From an uncultured Bacilli bacterium (lineage in GTDB: Bacteria > Bacillota_I > Bacilli_A > RF39 > UBA660): a stretch of 8,376 nucleotides of DNA. This document shows positions 1 through 6,282 of the stretch, piece after piece. The translations under genes and the position numbers were made by a program. The notes below the pieces were generated by a model. That model saw only the letters and a list, made by a program, of their open reading frames with translations. It was not told the DNA's origin and did no database searches. How positions within the stretch are numbered: position 1 is the stretch's first letter; the number at the start of each line of letters is the position of its first letter. The stretch spans positions 1 through 8,376 of the forward strand of contig CAKPAL010000033.1 of NCBI GenBank assembly GCA_934132925.1, in the 5' to 3' direction.

Positions 1-1112
1 TCTAGATACTCATTATAACCACCAAACATTTCATCAGAGCCTTCTCCAGATAAAACTACTTTAACATCTTTGGCCGCTAGTTCTGATAAGAATAGTAATG
101 GTACTGTTGATAAATTAGCATGAGGTTCATCTGTATAATATTGTACTTTTGGTAGACTACTAAAGAAGTCTTCTTTAGATATATATCTACTATTATTCTT
201 GACATGCATGATATCAGAAAAATCATGAGCTAGTTTTGTTTCATCAAAACCATTTTCTTCAAAACCTACTGAGAAAATTTTATTTGGTTTAGCTTTAGCA
301 ACAACATATGAAGAATCTACTCCTCCTGATAAATAAGAACCTACTTCTACATCAGAAGTTACTTTATGATATTTAATACTATCTTCAAGTACTTTAGTTA
401 TTTCCCTTTGATATTCTTCATATGGTTTATCTTCTTTTTGATAAATAATATCAAAGTATTCTTTCACTTCTAAATTATTATTTTTATATATAAAGTAATG
501 TCCTGGTTTTAGTTTATATACATTTTTAAAGAAAGTTTCTTCAAAGACAGAATACTGAAATATTAAATACATCTTTAGAGACTTATCATTTATTTCTTTT
601 TTAAAATTAGGATTTACTAGCATTCCTTTTATCTCGGAAGCAAACATAAACTCTTTATCATTTTTGTAGTAATAGAAAGGTTTAATACCAAAAGGATCTC
701 TTACTCCTAGTAAAGTGTTATTCTTGATATCATAGATAACAAATGAAAACATTCCTCTTAATTTATTAAATAATTCTTCTTTATATTCTTCATATCCATG
801 TAAGATTACTTCGGTATCAGTATTAGTCTTAAATTTATGACCTTTATTTATTAATTCTTCTTTTAATTCTTTATAGTTATATATTTCGCCATTAAAAACA
901 ATAACCATACTTTTATCTTCATTATATATAGGTTGACTACCCTTATCTAAATCAATTATTGATAATCTTCTAAAGCCTAAGGCTACATTATCATCAATAT
1001 AATAGCCATCACTATCCGGACCACGATGAATAATCATATCAGCCATATCTTTAATTATTTTTCTTTTTTCTTCTTTGCTTTGTTTACCTACAAAGCCTAC
1101 AAAGCCACACAT
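1..1112 (-). CDS. asnB: Glutamine-hydrolysing asparagine synthetase, AsnB/AsnH-like, 3' part outside window
   Basis: Codes for the first 370 residues and runs off the window edge without a stop; AsnB proteins are about 550-630 residues, so roughly a third is missing. The enzyme takes ammonia from glutamine and amidates a carboxylate that it first adenylates. Visible class II glutaminase features: Cys2 after the start Met, RGPD at 30-33, RLSIID at 49-54, NGEIYN at 74-79, D99. The synthetase domain shows the pyrophosphate loop SGGVDSS at 262-268 and SGEGSDEMFGGYNEY near the cut. The ATG (1110-1112) follows AAAGGAG at a 7-base spacing, and the gene starts 4 bases after the ATP-grasp gene, so the two are co-translated. 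Known relatives include free-asparagine makers and enzymes that amidate peptidoglycan precursors (lactococcal AsnH on D-Asp, lactobacillal AsnB1 on meso-DAP). The neighbours favour the cell-wall role here; that is inference. The family call is secure, the substrate is not. Confidence 0.95.
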   Translation of the reverse strand, partial: MCGFVGFVGKQSKEEKRKIIKDMADMIIHRGPDSDGYYIDDNVALGFRRLSIIDLDKGSQPIYNEDKSMVIVFNGEIYNYKELKEELINKGHKFKTNTDTEVILHGYEEYKEELFNKLRGMFSFVIYDIKNNTLLGVRDPFGIKPFYYYKNDKEFMFASEIKGMLVNPNFKKEINDKSLKMYLIFQYSVFEETFFKNVYKLKPGHYFIYKNNNLEVKEYFDIIYQKEDKPYEEYQREITKVLEDSIKYHKVTSDVEVGSYLSGGVDSSYVVAKAKPNKIFSVGFEENGFDETKLAHDFSDIMHVKNNSRYISKEDFFSSLPKVQYYTDEPHANLSTVPLLFLSELAAKDVKVVLSGEGSDEMFGGYNEYL

Positions 1113-1116
1113 GTTA

Positions 1117-2349
1117 TCACTCCTTTATGTTACTATTCCAATAACCACTTTTATATTCTTTATAGTAACGATATTGTCTTTTTAATAGCCATAATTTTTT
1201 TTTGATATTATGGTCTTTATTATATGATAATGGATTTATATCTTTTTTCCATAATCTTAATACTTCTTTTTGGTATGCCTGATTAGTTATATATTTTTTT
1301 ACAATACCCTTAGGAACAAATGATAAGAGTACTTTATCTTCAAGAAATTTAAAATCATTCCTTTGATGGTATATTAAATCATCAATTAAAATTTTAACTA
1401 GATTATATCCTAACATCGATAGATAATAGCTACATCTTCCTTGTCTTGCATTAATTTCTAATACTTTAAAGGTATTATCACGATAATCATATTTTAAATC
1501 AAATTCACAAAAGCCTTGATAGTTTATATCTTCAAGAAATGTTTTCATTTGTCTAACTATTTCATCAGAAGTAGTATATTGATTATAACCATTTATTAGA
1601 ACAGCGGCATTTCCTACCATTGAAGAGGTATGCTCTTGAAGACCTATTTGAGCTAGTGTTAGTAATTCTACTTGATGATTAGAATTAACATAAGCAACAG
1701 CATCAAATAAATAAGTATCATCTCCTGGAATATAATCTTGAATAATTAGATAGTCAGTATAACCAGATTCTACTATTTTGGTAATGGCTTTTGTTAACTC
1801 TGCTTTACTTTTTATTTGATATATTTTCTTTTTACCTTCAAATGATAAGTGATTGTACATTATAACATTACTTGGTTTTAGAATTATAGGATAAGTTATC
1901 TTTTTAGGTAGTGTTATAGAAGAACTACAATCAACATAATATGTTTTAGGTAATTTTATGACTGAATCCTGATAAGTTTTATAAAACTTTTCTTTCATAA
2001 TTAGAGTTTCCATAATATCAATGCTTGGATAATTAAAGATAAAACCATCCCTTTTTAGTTTTATACTATTTTTAGAGATAAAAGCAGCATAACTTTCATT
2101 GGAACTTATAAGTAGTGTTAAATAATTATTATGTTCTTCTTTAAATTTATAAATTGCTTCAAGAAATGCTTCTTCATTCCAAATATTTTCATTATGAATA
2201 ATATTTACAATATTTGAATATGTAGTATATGGAAAAGGTTTATTTTCTAGTATATAGGCTTTTTTATGATAGACTTCATGGTAACATCTAGCCATATAGT
2301 AGGCATTAGCATCACTACCTAGTATTAGTATATTATAATGAGTTTCCAT
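1117..2349 (-). CDS. ATP-grasp carboxylate-amine ligase resembling D-aspartate ligase (AslA/Aslfm-like)
   Basis: 410 residues, soluble, no signal peptide. Members of this ATP-grasp group join a carboxylate to an amine through an acyl-phosphate. The N-terminus (ILILGSDANAYYMAR at 7-21, then a YSNIVN motif at 44-49) closely resembles, from memory, the start of enterococcal and lactococcal D-aspartate ligases, which attach D-Asp to the side-chain amine of residue 3 of the peptidoglycan stem. ATP-grasp landmarks: Lys158 in LKPS, QDYIPGDDT at 204-212, CEFDLKYD at 281-288 and LEINARQGR at 297-305; D284, E298 and N300 are the likely metal ligands. The C-terminus (about 350-410) is very basic and aromatic, perhaps for contact with membrane or lipid-linked substrate. 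The start overlaps the racemase gene by 17 bases; GGAG lies about 12 bases upstream. The flanking racemase and amidotransferase match the supply and amidation steps. The fold call is firm; D-Asp as substrate is inference and another D-amino acid is possible. Confidence 0.8.
   Translation of the reverse strand: METHYNILILGSDANAYYMARCYHEVYHKKAYILENKPFPYTTYSNIVNIIHNENIWNEEAFLEAIYKFKEEHNNYLTLLISSNESYAAFISKNSIKLKRDGFIFNYPSIDIMETLIMKEKFYKTYQDSVIKLPKTYYVDCSSSITLPKKITYPIILKPSNVIMYNHLSFEGKKKIYQIKSKAELTKAITKIVESGYTDYLIIQDYIPGDDTYLFDAVAYVNSNHQVELLTLAQIGLQEHTSSMVGNAAVLINGYNQYTTSDEIVRQMKTFLEDINYQGFCEFDLKYDYRDNTFKVLEINARQGRCSYYLSMLGYNLVKILIDDLIYHQRNDFKFLEDKVLLSFVPKGIVKKYITNQAYQKEVLRLWKKDINPLSYNKDHNIKKKLWLLKRQYRYYKEYKSGYWNSNIKE
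1120..1126 (-). promoter_or_regulatory. Ribosome binding site of asnB-like gene
   Basis: AAAGGAG on the minus strand ends 7 bases before the ATG at 1112. It lies inside the last codons of the upstream ATP-grasp gene and so fixes the asnB start and implies coupled translation. Confidence 0.85.
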
Positions 2350-3505
2350 AATTTATTTCCACTCCATCTTTATATACTCTAGGCACTCTTACTCCTACAG
2401 AAGTTAAGATATGATAAGCACTAGTATTTAAATCCCTTGATACTTCTTTTATTTTGATATGTTCTCCAAATAACTCTACTTTATCTCCTACTTTGATAGT
2501 GGCATCTATCTCAATCATAACCATATCCATACATATTTCTCCTACTACAGGATACTTTTTATTATTTATATAAACATATTTAACAAAAGGAAGATTCTTA
2601 TCAACATAACCTATTGGTAAGACTGCTACTACCATATCTTTTTTAGCTATGAATGATGAACCATAACCAATTCTTTCTCCTTTGTTTACTTTCTTTATTT
2701 CCATTACTTTAGTATATAAAGTAAAGGCTGTATTTAGTTTTAAGTCATTTTCTAATATTGATGGTTTTACTTTATTTATTCTATTTAATATATCTCTTTT
2801 TACTTTTCTTATACCAGTTGGAGATTTAATACTTTGATTAAAACCATACATAATAATACCAAGACGCACTCCTGTAGCAAAAGGTATCTTGTCATGATGA
2901 ACAAGGGTTATAGAACGATCTAAATGAATTATTTCTATTTTATTTAAATCAATATCACTAGTTAAATATTGAAAATTATTTAGTTGTTTTTCATAATAAG
3001 TATCATTGACACCACTAGTGGCAAAATGGGTATATATTCCCTCAAGGTATATATTGTTATCATTTAATAATGTTACAATTTCAGTTACTTCTTCTTTACT
3101 TTTTATACCTAATCTATTCATACCTGTATCTAATTTTAGATGTACTTTTAACTTATCTAGATTTTCTTTTCCTAGTAGTTCTTTAACATAGTTAATTGAT
3201 GTTATAGTAATAGTAACATTATTAAGTATTACTTCTTTTAAATATTTTATATTTATTGGTTCTAAACATAAGATAGGTATTTCTTTATTATATTTTCTTA
3301 TACTTATGGCTTCTTCAAGAGAAGAGACCGCTAGATAATTGATACCGGAAGCAATTAAATCATTTACAATATAGTCACCATGACCATAAGCATTTGCCTT
3401 GACTACCCCAATATAATATTTATATTTATGATATTTTTTTATTATTTCTTTAACATTATTTTTTAATTTATTATTATCTATTTCAACGAATGTATTTCTA
3501 TACAT
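2333..3505 (-). CDS. alr: Alanine-racemase-family PLP enzyme, divergent
   Basis: 390 residues, soluble, fold-type III racemase. Catalytic parts are present: PLP lysine K37 in VVKANAYGHG, R131 in KLDTGMNRLGI, H160 in YTHFA, R214 before GIIMYGF, catalytic Tyr281 in GYGSSF, CMD at 325-327, Y364 and the closing RVPRVY. Three departures from housekeeping Alr stand out. The usual HxANSA reads HLDRSI (194-199), so the Asn is Arg while the phosphate-binding Ser remains. The usual GYADG reads GYVDK (299-303). The linker after MYGF to about residue 256 is some 20 residues longer than usual and basic. It is therefore probably active as a racemase but perhaps not dedicated to alanine; Alr-fold racemases for serine, lysine, arginine and mixed substrates are known. 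The ATG follows AAGGAGG. It is the first gene of the cassette and overlaps the next. It could still simply be the cell's D-Ala source. Confidence 0.9.
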   Translation of the reverse strand: MYRNTFVEIDNNKLKNNVKEIIKKYHKYKYYIGVVKANAYGHGDYIVNDLIASGINYLAVSSLEEAISIRKYNKEIPILCLEPINIKYLKEVILNNVTITITSINYVKELLGKENLDKLKVHLKLDTGMNRLGIKSKEEVTEIVTLLNDNNIYLEGIYTHFATSGVNDTYYEKQLNNFQYLTSDIDLNKIEIIHLDRSITLVHHDKIPFATGVRLGIIMYGFNQSIKSPTGIRKVKRDILNRINKVKPSILENDLKLNTAFTLYTKVMEIKKVNKGERIGYGSSFIAKKDMVVAVLPIGYVDKNLPFVKYVYINNKKYPVVGEICMDMVMIEIDATIKVGDKVELFGEHIKIKEVSRDLNTSAYHILTSVGVRVPRVYKDGVEINYGNSL

Positions 3506-3510
3506 AATGT

Positions 3511-3517
3511 CCTCCTT
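3511..3517 (-). promoter_or_regulatory. Ribosome binding site of racemase gene
   Basis: Perfect AAGGAGG on the minus strand, 5 bases before the ATG at 3505. It lies just downstream of the leader hairpin at 3523-3551 and is not itself paired in it. Confidence 0.9.
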
Positions 3518-3522
3518 ATACT

Positions 3523-3551
3523 TATACTAATTGCAATTTTCAACTAGTATA
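3523..3551 (-). repeat. Inverted repeat / 5'-leader hairpin before the racemase gene
   Basis: Arms 3523-3533 and 3541-3551 pair over 11 bp (one G-T wobble) around a 7-base loop. On the minus strand the first arm reads TATACTAGTTG. A further copy, TATACTAATT, sits immediately upstream at 3551-3560 and contains the proposed -10. With transcription starting near 3548, the hairpin would sit at the very 5' end of the cassette mRNA. It could stabilise the mRNA or be a repressor operator; there is no T-run, so it is not a terminator. Confidence 0.55.
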
Positions 3552-3554
3552 ATT

Positions 3555-3619
3555 AGTATATTATTTTTTAGGTATCAATGCTTTAATTATACCTTAAGTA
3601 TTTCTTAATTTATTCTTAA
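3555..3619 (-). promoter_or_regulatory. Putative VanR-like-activated promoter of the racemase-ligase-amidotransferase cassette
   Basis: Four boxes lie in exact 11-bp phase on the minus strand: TTAAG at 3619-3615, 3608-3604 and 3597-3593, then TTAAA at 3586-3582. A -10-like TATACT (3560-3555) follows the last hexamer (TTAAAG) by 20 bases; an overlapping TAATAT (3563-3558) is an alternative with a 17-base spacer. There is no good -35, as expected when an activator supplies that contact. Direct repeats at about 11 bp are typical of OmpR/PhoB-class binding. The first box covers the stop codon of the kinase gene. The same box spacing and distance to the -10 recur upstream of the vanR-like gene. 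Confidence 0.6.
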
Positions 3620-4755
3620 TCTTCTTTAGACAATGGTAGTTCAACAGTAAAAGTAGTTTTTTCTTTAGTACTTGAAGCCACAATAGTACCATGATGAAGT
3701 TCTACTATTTTTCTACTGATAGCAAGACCAAGGCCACTTCCTCCGGTTTTGCTAGTTCTAGAGGTATCTAATCGATAGAAGTTTTCAAAAATTTTGTCTA
3801 GTTTATCTCGAGGTATAGTCTTACCTTTATTAATTATTTCAATAGTTACTTTATCCTTATCTTTGTTAACATTTATATCTATATTAGTATTAGGACTACT
3901 ATAGGATATGGCATTCTTGATAAGATTATTAAATACTCTGCTTAATTTATCAGGGTCGGCATATATAGTTATATTATCACTAGTATTAAAATTGATGTCT
4001 TTATCTATTTCTTTTAATATTGGATAGAAGTCATCTATTATTTGTTCAATCATCATATTAAGATTTAGTTCTTCTTTTTCAAGAATTATCTTTTCAGAAT
4101 TAAATCTAGCAATATCAAATAATTCATTTATAAGTTCCTCTAATCGATATGACTTATTTAAAGCAAGATTTATATACTTTTTTCTTTGTTCTAAAGGCAT
4201 ATCTTCTATTTCATCTAGAAGAGATAAATAACCAATAACAACTGTCAGAGGTGTTTTAATATCATGGGCAAGATATACAATTAGTTCATCTTTCTTTTTT
4301 TCATTTTCTTTAGCTAATGCTTCATTTTTATGAGCCTCAGTACGAAAGTGATTTAGTTTTACTTCTAGTTCTTTCATCTCAGATGGCAATTGTATATATT
4401 CTTCACTACTATCAAATAATTTATCAGTTAAGTCATAGATAACATCTATATAAGAAAATAAATTTTTTAATTCTTTATATAATAAAATAAAGAAAATGAT
4501 TAACGATATAGTAAAGATAATTACATAAATATACCCATGACGATATACAATGTTAAAAAAGTAAATAGCTCTATAATATGCTACAGAGTTTTTATCATAC
4601 AACCATTGAAAGTCTAATGCACTAATTACTTTAGCTACTAAAATAAAGAAAACAATAGTTATTATAAAGTAGATAGTCATCTTACCTATTAAATGCCAAA
4701 ATCTTTTTTTAAATAATTCTTCTCTATTATTTTTCAATTTTGTACCCCACTCCAT
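3616..4755 (-). CDS. vanS: VanS-like membrane sensor histidine kinase
   Basis: 379 residues. Two membrane helices (about 25-46 and 74-94) enclose a short outside loop of about 27 residues, the compact sensor plan of enterococcal VanS. A coiled linker (about 125-158) leads to the H box AHDIKTPL (163-170, phospho-acceptor H164). The ATPase domain has the N box NNLIKNA (276-282), F box FENFYRLD (323-330) and G2 GGSGLGLAI (338-346). The G1 Asp motif is degenerate (NKGKTIP, 309-315), as it also is in VanS. Wording around the H box (YLAHDIKTPL, IGYLSLLDE, then DMP) and ADPDKLSRVFNN strongly resembles VanS. The gene overlaps the regulator gene by 29 bases. The ATG has no good ribosome binding site; a TTG at codon 7 (4737), about 12 bases after GGAG, is an alternative start. 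The ligand is unknown: cell-wall antibiotic or lipid II is inferred from the family. Confidence 0.92.
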   Translation of the reverse strand: MEWGTKLKNNREELFKKRFWHLIGKMTIYFIITIVFFILVAKVISALDFQWLYDKNSVAYYRAIYFFNIVYRHGYIYVIIFTISLIIFFILLYKELKNLFSYIDVIYDLTDKLFDSSEEYIQLPSEMKELEVKLNHFRTEAHKNEALAKENEKKKDELIVYLAHDIKTPLTVVIGYLSLLDEIEDMPLEQRKKYINLALNKSYRLEELINELFDIARFNSEKIILEKEELNLNMMIEQIIDDFYPILKEIDKDINFNTSDNITIYADPDKLSRVFNNLIKNAISYSSPNTNIDINVNKDKDKVTIEIINKGKTIPRDKLDKIFENFYRLDTSRTSKTGGSGLGLAISRKIVELHHGTIVASSTKEKTTFTVELPLSKED

Positions 4756-5413
4756 ATATTGTTTTTATGTACTTTGGTTTTCCATGTGTATCTTTCATTT
4801 TTTCTCTTATATGTCTAATATGTACCATGATAGTATTGTTATCTTTTTCATAATATTCTTCTTTCCATATAGTAGAAAATAAGGTATCACTTTTAACAAC
4901 ATTACCTCTATTTTCACAAAGAAGCCAAAGAATAGCAAATTCTGTTTTAGTTAGTTCTATTTTTTCATTATTAAAAATGAATTCATGAGTATCAGCATTT
5001 ATTGTTATACCTCTAAAGTCAATAATATTTTCTTCTTTGATTGTATTATACTTTTGATATCTTCTTAATTGAGCTTTTACTCTAGCCATTAATTCTAATG
5101 GTTCAAATGGTTTGGTTACATAATCATCCGCTCCTAATGAAAGACCATTTATTTTATCAATATCCTCTACTTTAGCAGTAGCAAAGATAATAGGAAAATT
5201 ATATTTCTTTCTAATAATGCTACATAATTTAAAGCCATCTATTTCAGGTATCATGACATCAAGAATAGCCAAATCAATTTTTAGATTATCAATATTATTT
5301 AAAACATCTATACTTGAATAGTATTTATATACATTATAGTTTTCATTTTTTAAATAGACTTCAAGTAGATCCGCTATTTCTTTCTCATCATCTACTACTA
5401 GAATATTTGACAT
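4727..5413 (-). CDS. vanR: VanR-like OmpR/PhoB-family response regulator
   Basis: 228 residues, the usual length. Receiver domain (1-120): acidic pair D8/D9, phospho-acceptor D52 in LDVMIP, switch T79, K101 in DDYVTKPF. The winged-helix domain (about 128-228) contains LTKTEFAILWLLCENRGNVV and the recognition stretch NNTIMVHIRHIREKM (192-206), ending GVGYKIEK exactly as I recall for VanR. The similarity to VanR runs along the whole protein (EIADLLEVYLKNENY, PLELMARVKAQLRRY). It is expected to be phosphorylated by the overlapping VanS-like kinase and to bind tandem 11-bp repeats; such repeats occur upstream of this gene and of the racemase gene. The ATG follows a strong AAGGAGG. No D-Ala-D-Lac genes are in the window, so it should not be read as proof of vancomycin resistance. 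Confidence 0.95.
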   Translation of the reverse strand: MSNILVVDDEKEIADLLEVYLKNENYNVYKYYSSIDVLNNIDNLKIDLAILDVMIPEIDGFKLCSIIRKKYNFPIIFATAKVEDIDKINGLSLGADDYVTKPFEPLELMARVKAQLRRYQKYNTIKEENIIDFRGITINADTHEFIFNNEKIELTKTEFAILWLLCENRGNVVKSDTLFSTIWKEEYYEKDNNTIMVHIRHIREKMKDTHGKPKYIKTIYGVGYKIEK

Positions 5414-5420
5414 AATACTC

Positions 5421-5427
5421 CCTCCTT
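5421..5427 (-). promoter_or_regulatory. Ribosome binding site of vanR-like gene
   Basis: AAGGAGG on the minus strand, 7 bases before the ATG at 5413; it confirms the chosen start. Confidence 0.9.
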
Positions 5428-5448
5428 CTAGTATTTTTTTCTTTAATT

Positions 5449-5491
5449 ATTATAGCATATTTCTTTTTAATAAATCTTAATATTTTCTTAA
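5449..5491 (-). promoter_or_regulatory. Promoter of the vanRS-like operon with two VanR-box-like repeats
   Basis: An extended -10, TGC plus TATAAT (5454-5449), lies 20 bases after TTAAGA (5480-5475). A second TTAAG sits exactly 11 bp further upstream (5491-5487). No consensus -35 is visible. The predicted start is near 5442, giving a leader of about 28 bases. The geometry matches the racemase promoter, where the last hexamer is also 20 bases from the -10. The likely role is autoregulation by the phosphorylated regulator. Confidence 0.65.
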
Positions 5492-5547
5492 TTTATTAAT
5501 ATTTTAATATATATTTTTAACTTATATATGATATGTATGGCTGATAC

Positions 5548-5577
5548 TTTATTGGTAGACAATTTATTGGCTAACAA
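5548..5577. repeat. Tandem 15-bp direct repeat, possible operator
   Basis: Units TTTATTGGTAGACAA (5548-5562) and TTTATTGGCTAACAA (5563-5577) abut and match at 12 of 15 bases. Each contains TTG-N5-CAA, a partly palindromic core, giving two sites 15 bp apart. It lies between the upstream operon's terminator and the vanR-like promoter, about 95-125 bases above the -10. It may be a binding site for an unknown regulator or untranslated sequence left by duplication. Confidence 0.4.
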
Positions 5578-5606
5578 TAACACTGTAAGATTACAAGCTT
5601 ACAGTG
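5571..5606 (-). terminator. Intrinsic terminator after the acetyltransferase gene
   Basis: A perfect 9-bp stem (arms 5598-5606 and 5581-5589, CACTGTAAG/CTTACAGTG) with an 8-base loop starts 9 bases after the acetyltransferase stop. In the minus-strand transcript it is followed by TTATTGTT, a modest T-rich tail. It separates the TetR/LiaF operon from the vanRS-like operon. The interrupted T-run means some readthrough is likely. Confidence 0.65.
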
Positions 5607-5615
5607 AACATAATA

Positions 5616-6281
5616 TTATTTCAAAGTAGTATCAATATTATTTAATAATTCGTTAACTTTATTAAAAACTTTAGATAAGTGGTAACCATCCACAAAGACA
5701 TGACTAACAGTTATATTTAGTGGTATCTCATACCTATTACCATTCTTAGTATACTTACCCCAGCAGATACGAGGTACAGTTTGAGAATGAACATCTTCAG
5801 GAATAGGATGATTTATACCAGTAAATGTTGTCCATGGAAGACATGTTATATAATATTCATTCCAATCATTAGTAAGATTATAACTCTTGTCATTTAGTTT
5901 AGTCTGATACTTAGCTTTATCTATTTCTTCTTTAGCTAATTCGTAGAAATCATTATAGTTATGTTTATTCTCAAAACGAACATTTTCAAAGACTTCACTT
6001 TCAGTCATTACAGTAATAGCTGGATTTATATCTTTATATATAACAGGCTGATTATCTACAAATCGCATTCTTAATTCATCAACACTATTTAGGGCATTTA
6101 CAACAATATATAACATATTGATAAAGAAGGACTGATTATTTTTCTTGGTATGCTCTACAAGAGCAGTTACATCCATAGTTACAGTAAGACCATAAGTCGG
6201 ATTTTTAAAAGTTTTAAACCAGTCATAAGTTTTCTTACGAGGTGATTTGCTAATATCAATTTTTTGTATATTATTCTTCAT
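5616..6281 (-). CDS. Chloramphenicol acetyltransferase-fold (CatA-like) acyltransferase
   Basis: 221 residues from the chosen ATG, matching the usual 213-225 of the family. CAT enzymes are cytosolic trimers that move acetyl from acetyl-CoA to a hydroxyl, classically on chloramphenicol. Visible: the family opening SPRKKTYDWFKTFKNPTYGLT, the LPWTTFT segment (148-154) and the catalytic motif HVFVDG (194-199) with H194 as the general base and D198 as the structural Asp. The frame extends to a TTG at 6308, but that codon has GGAG only 3 bases away; the ATG at 6281 follows the preceding stop by 1 base (TAGTATG), pointing to translational coupling. It is the last gene of the TetR/LiaF/DUF4097 operon and is followed by a hairpin terminator. 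Family members in gut bacteria vary in substrate, so chloramphenicol resistance is possible but not shown. Confidence 0.88.
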   Translation of the reverse strand: MKNNIQKIDISKSPRKKTYDWFKTFKNPTYGLTVTMDVTALVEHTKKNNQSFFINMLYIVVNALNSVDELRMRFVDNQPVIYKDINPAITVMTESEVFENVRFENKHNYNDFYELAKEEIDKAKYQTKLNDKSYNLTNDWNEYYITCLPWTTFTGINHPIPEDVHSQTVPRICWGKYTKNGNRYEIPLNITVSHVFVDGYHLSKVFNKVNELLNNIDTTLK

Positions 6282-6282
6282 A

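Noticed and set aside
3511..3546. A promoter using TTGAAA as -35 and TATAAG as -10 just before the racemase gene.
   Set aside because: The spacing is 17 bases, but the -10 would touch the ribosome binding site, so the transcript would lack it despite its perfect AAGGAGG.
3523..3551. The racemase leader hairpin as a terminator of the kinase transcript.
   Set aside because: The stem is AT-rich and followed by AGTATAAGGAGG, with no T-run on the transcribed strand.
3616..5413. Calling the region a vancomycin-resistance (van) gene cluster.
   Set aside because: Only the sensor and regulator resemble Van proteins. No VanH, D-Ala-D-Lac/Ser ligase, VanX or VanY is in the window, and the ATP-grasp gene is not of the Ddl/VanA type by its motifs.
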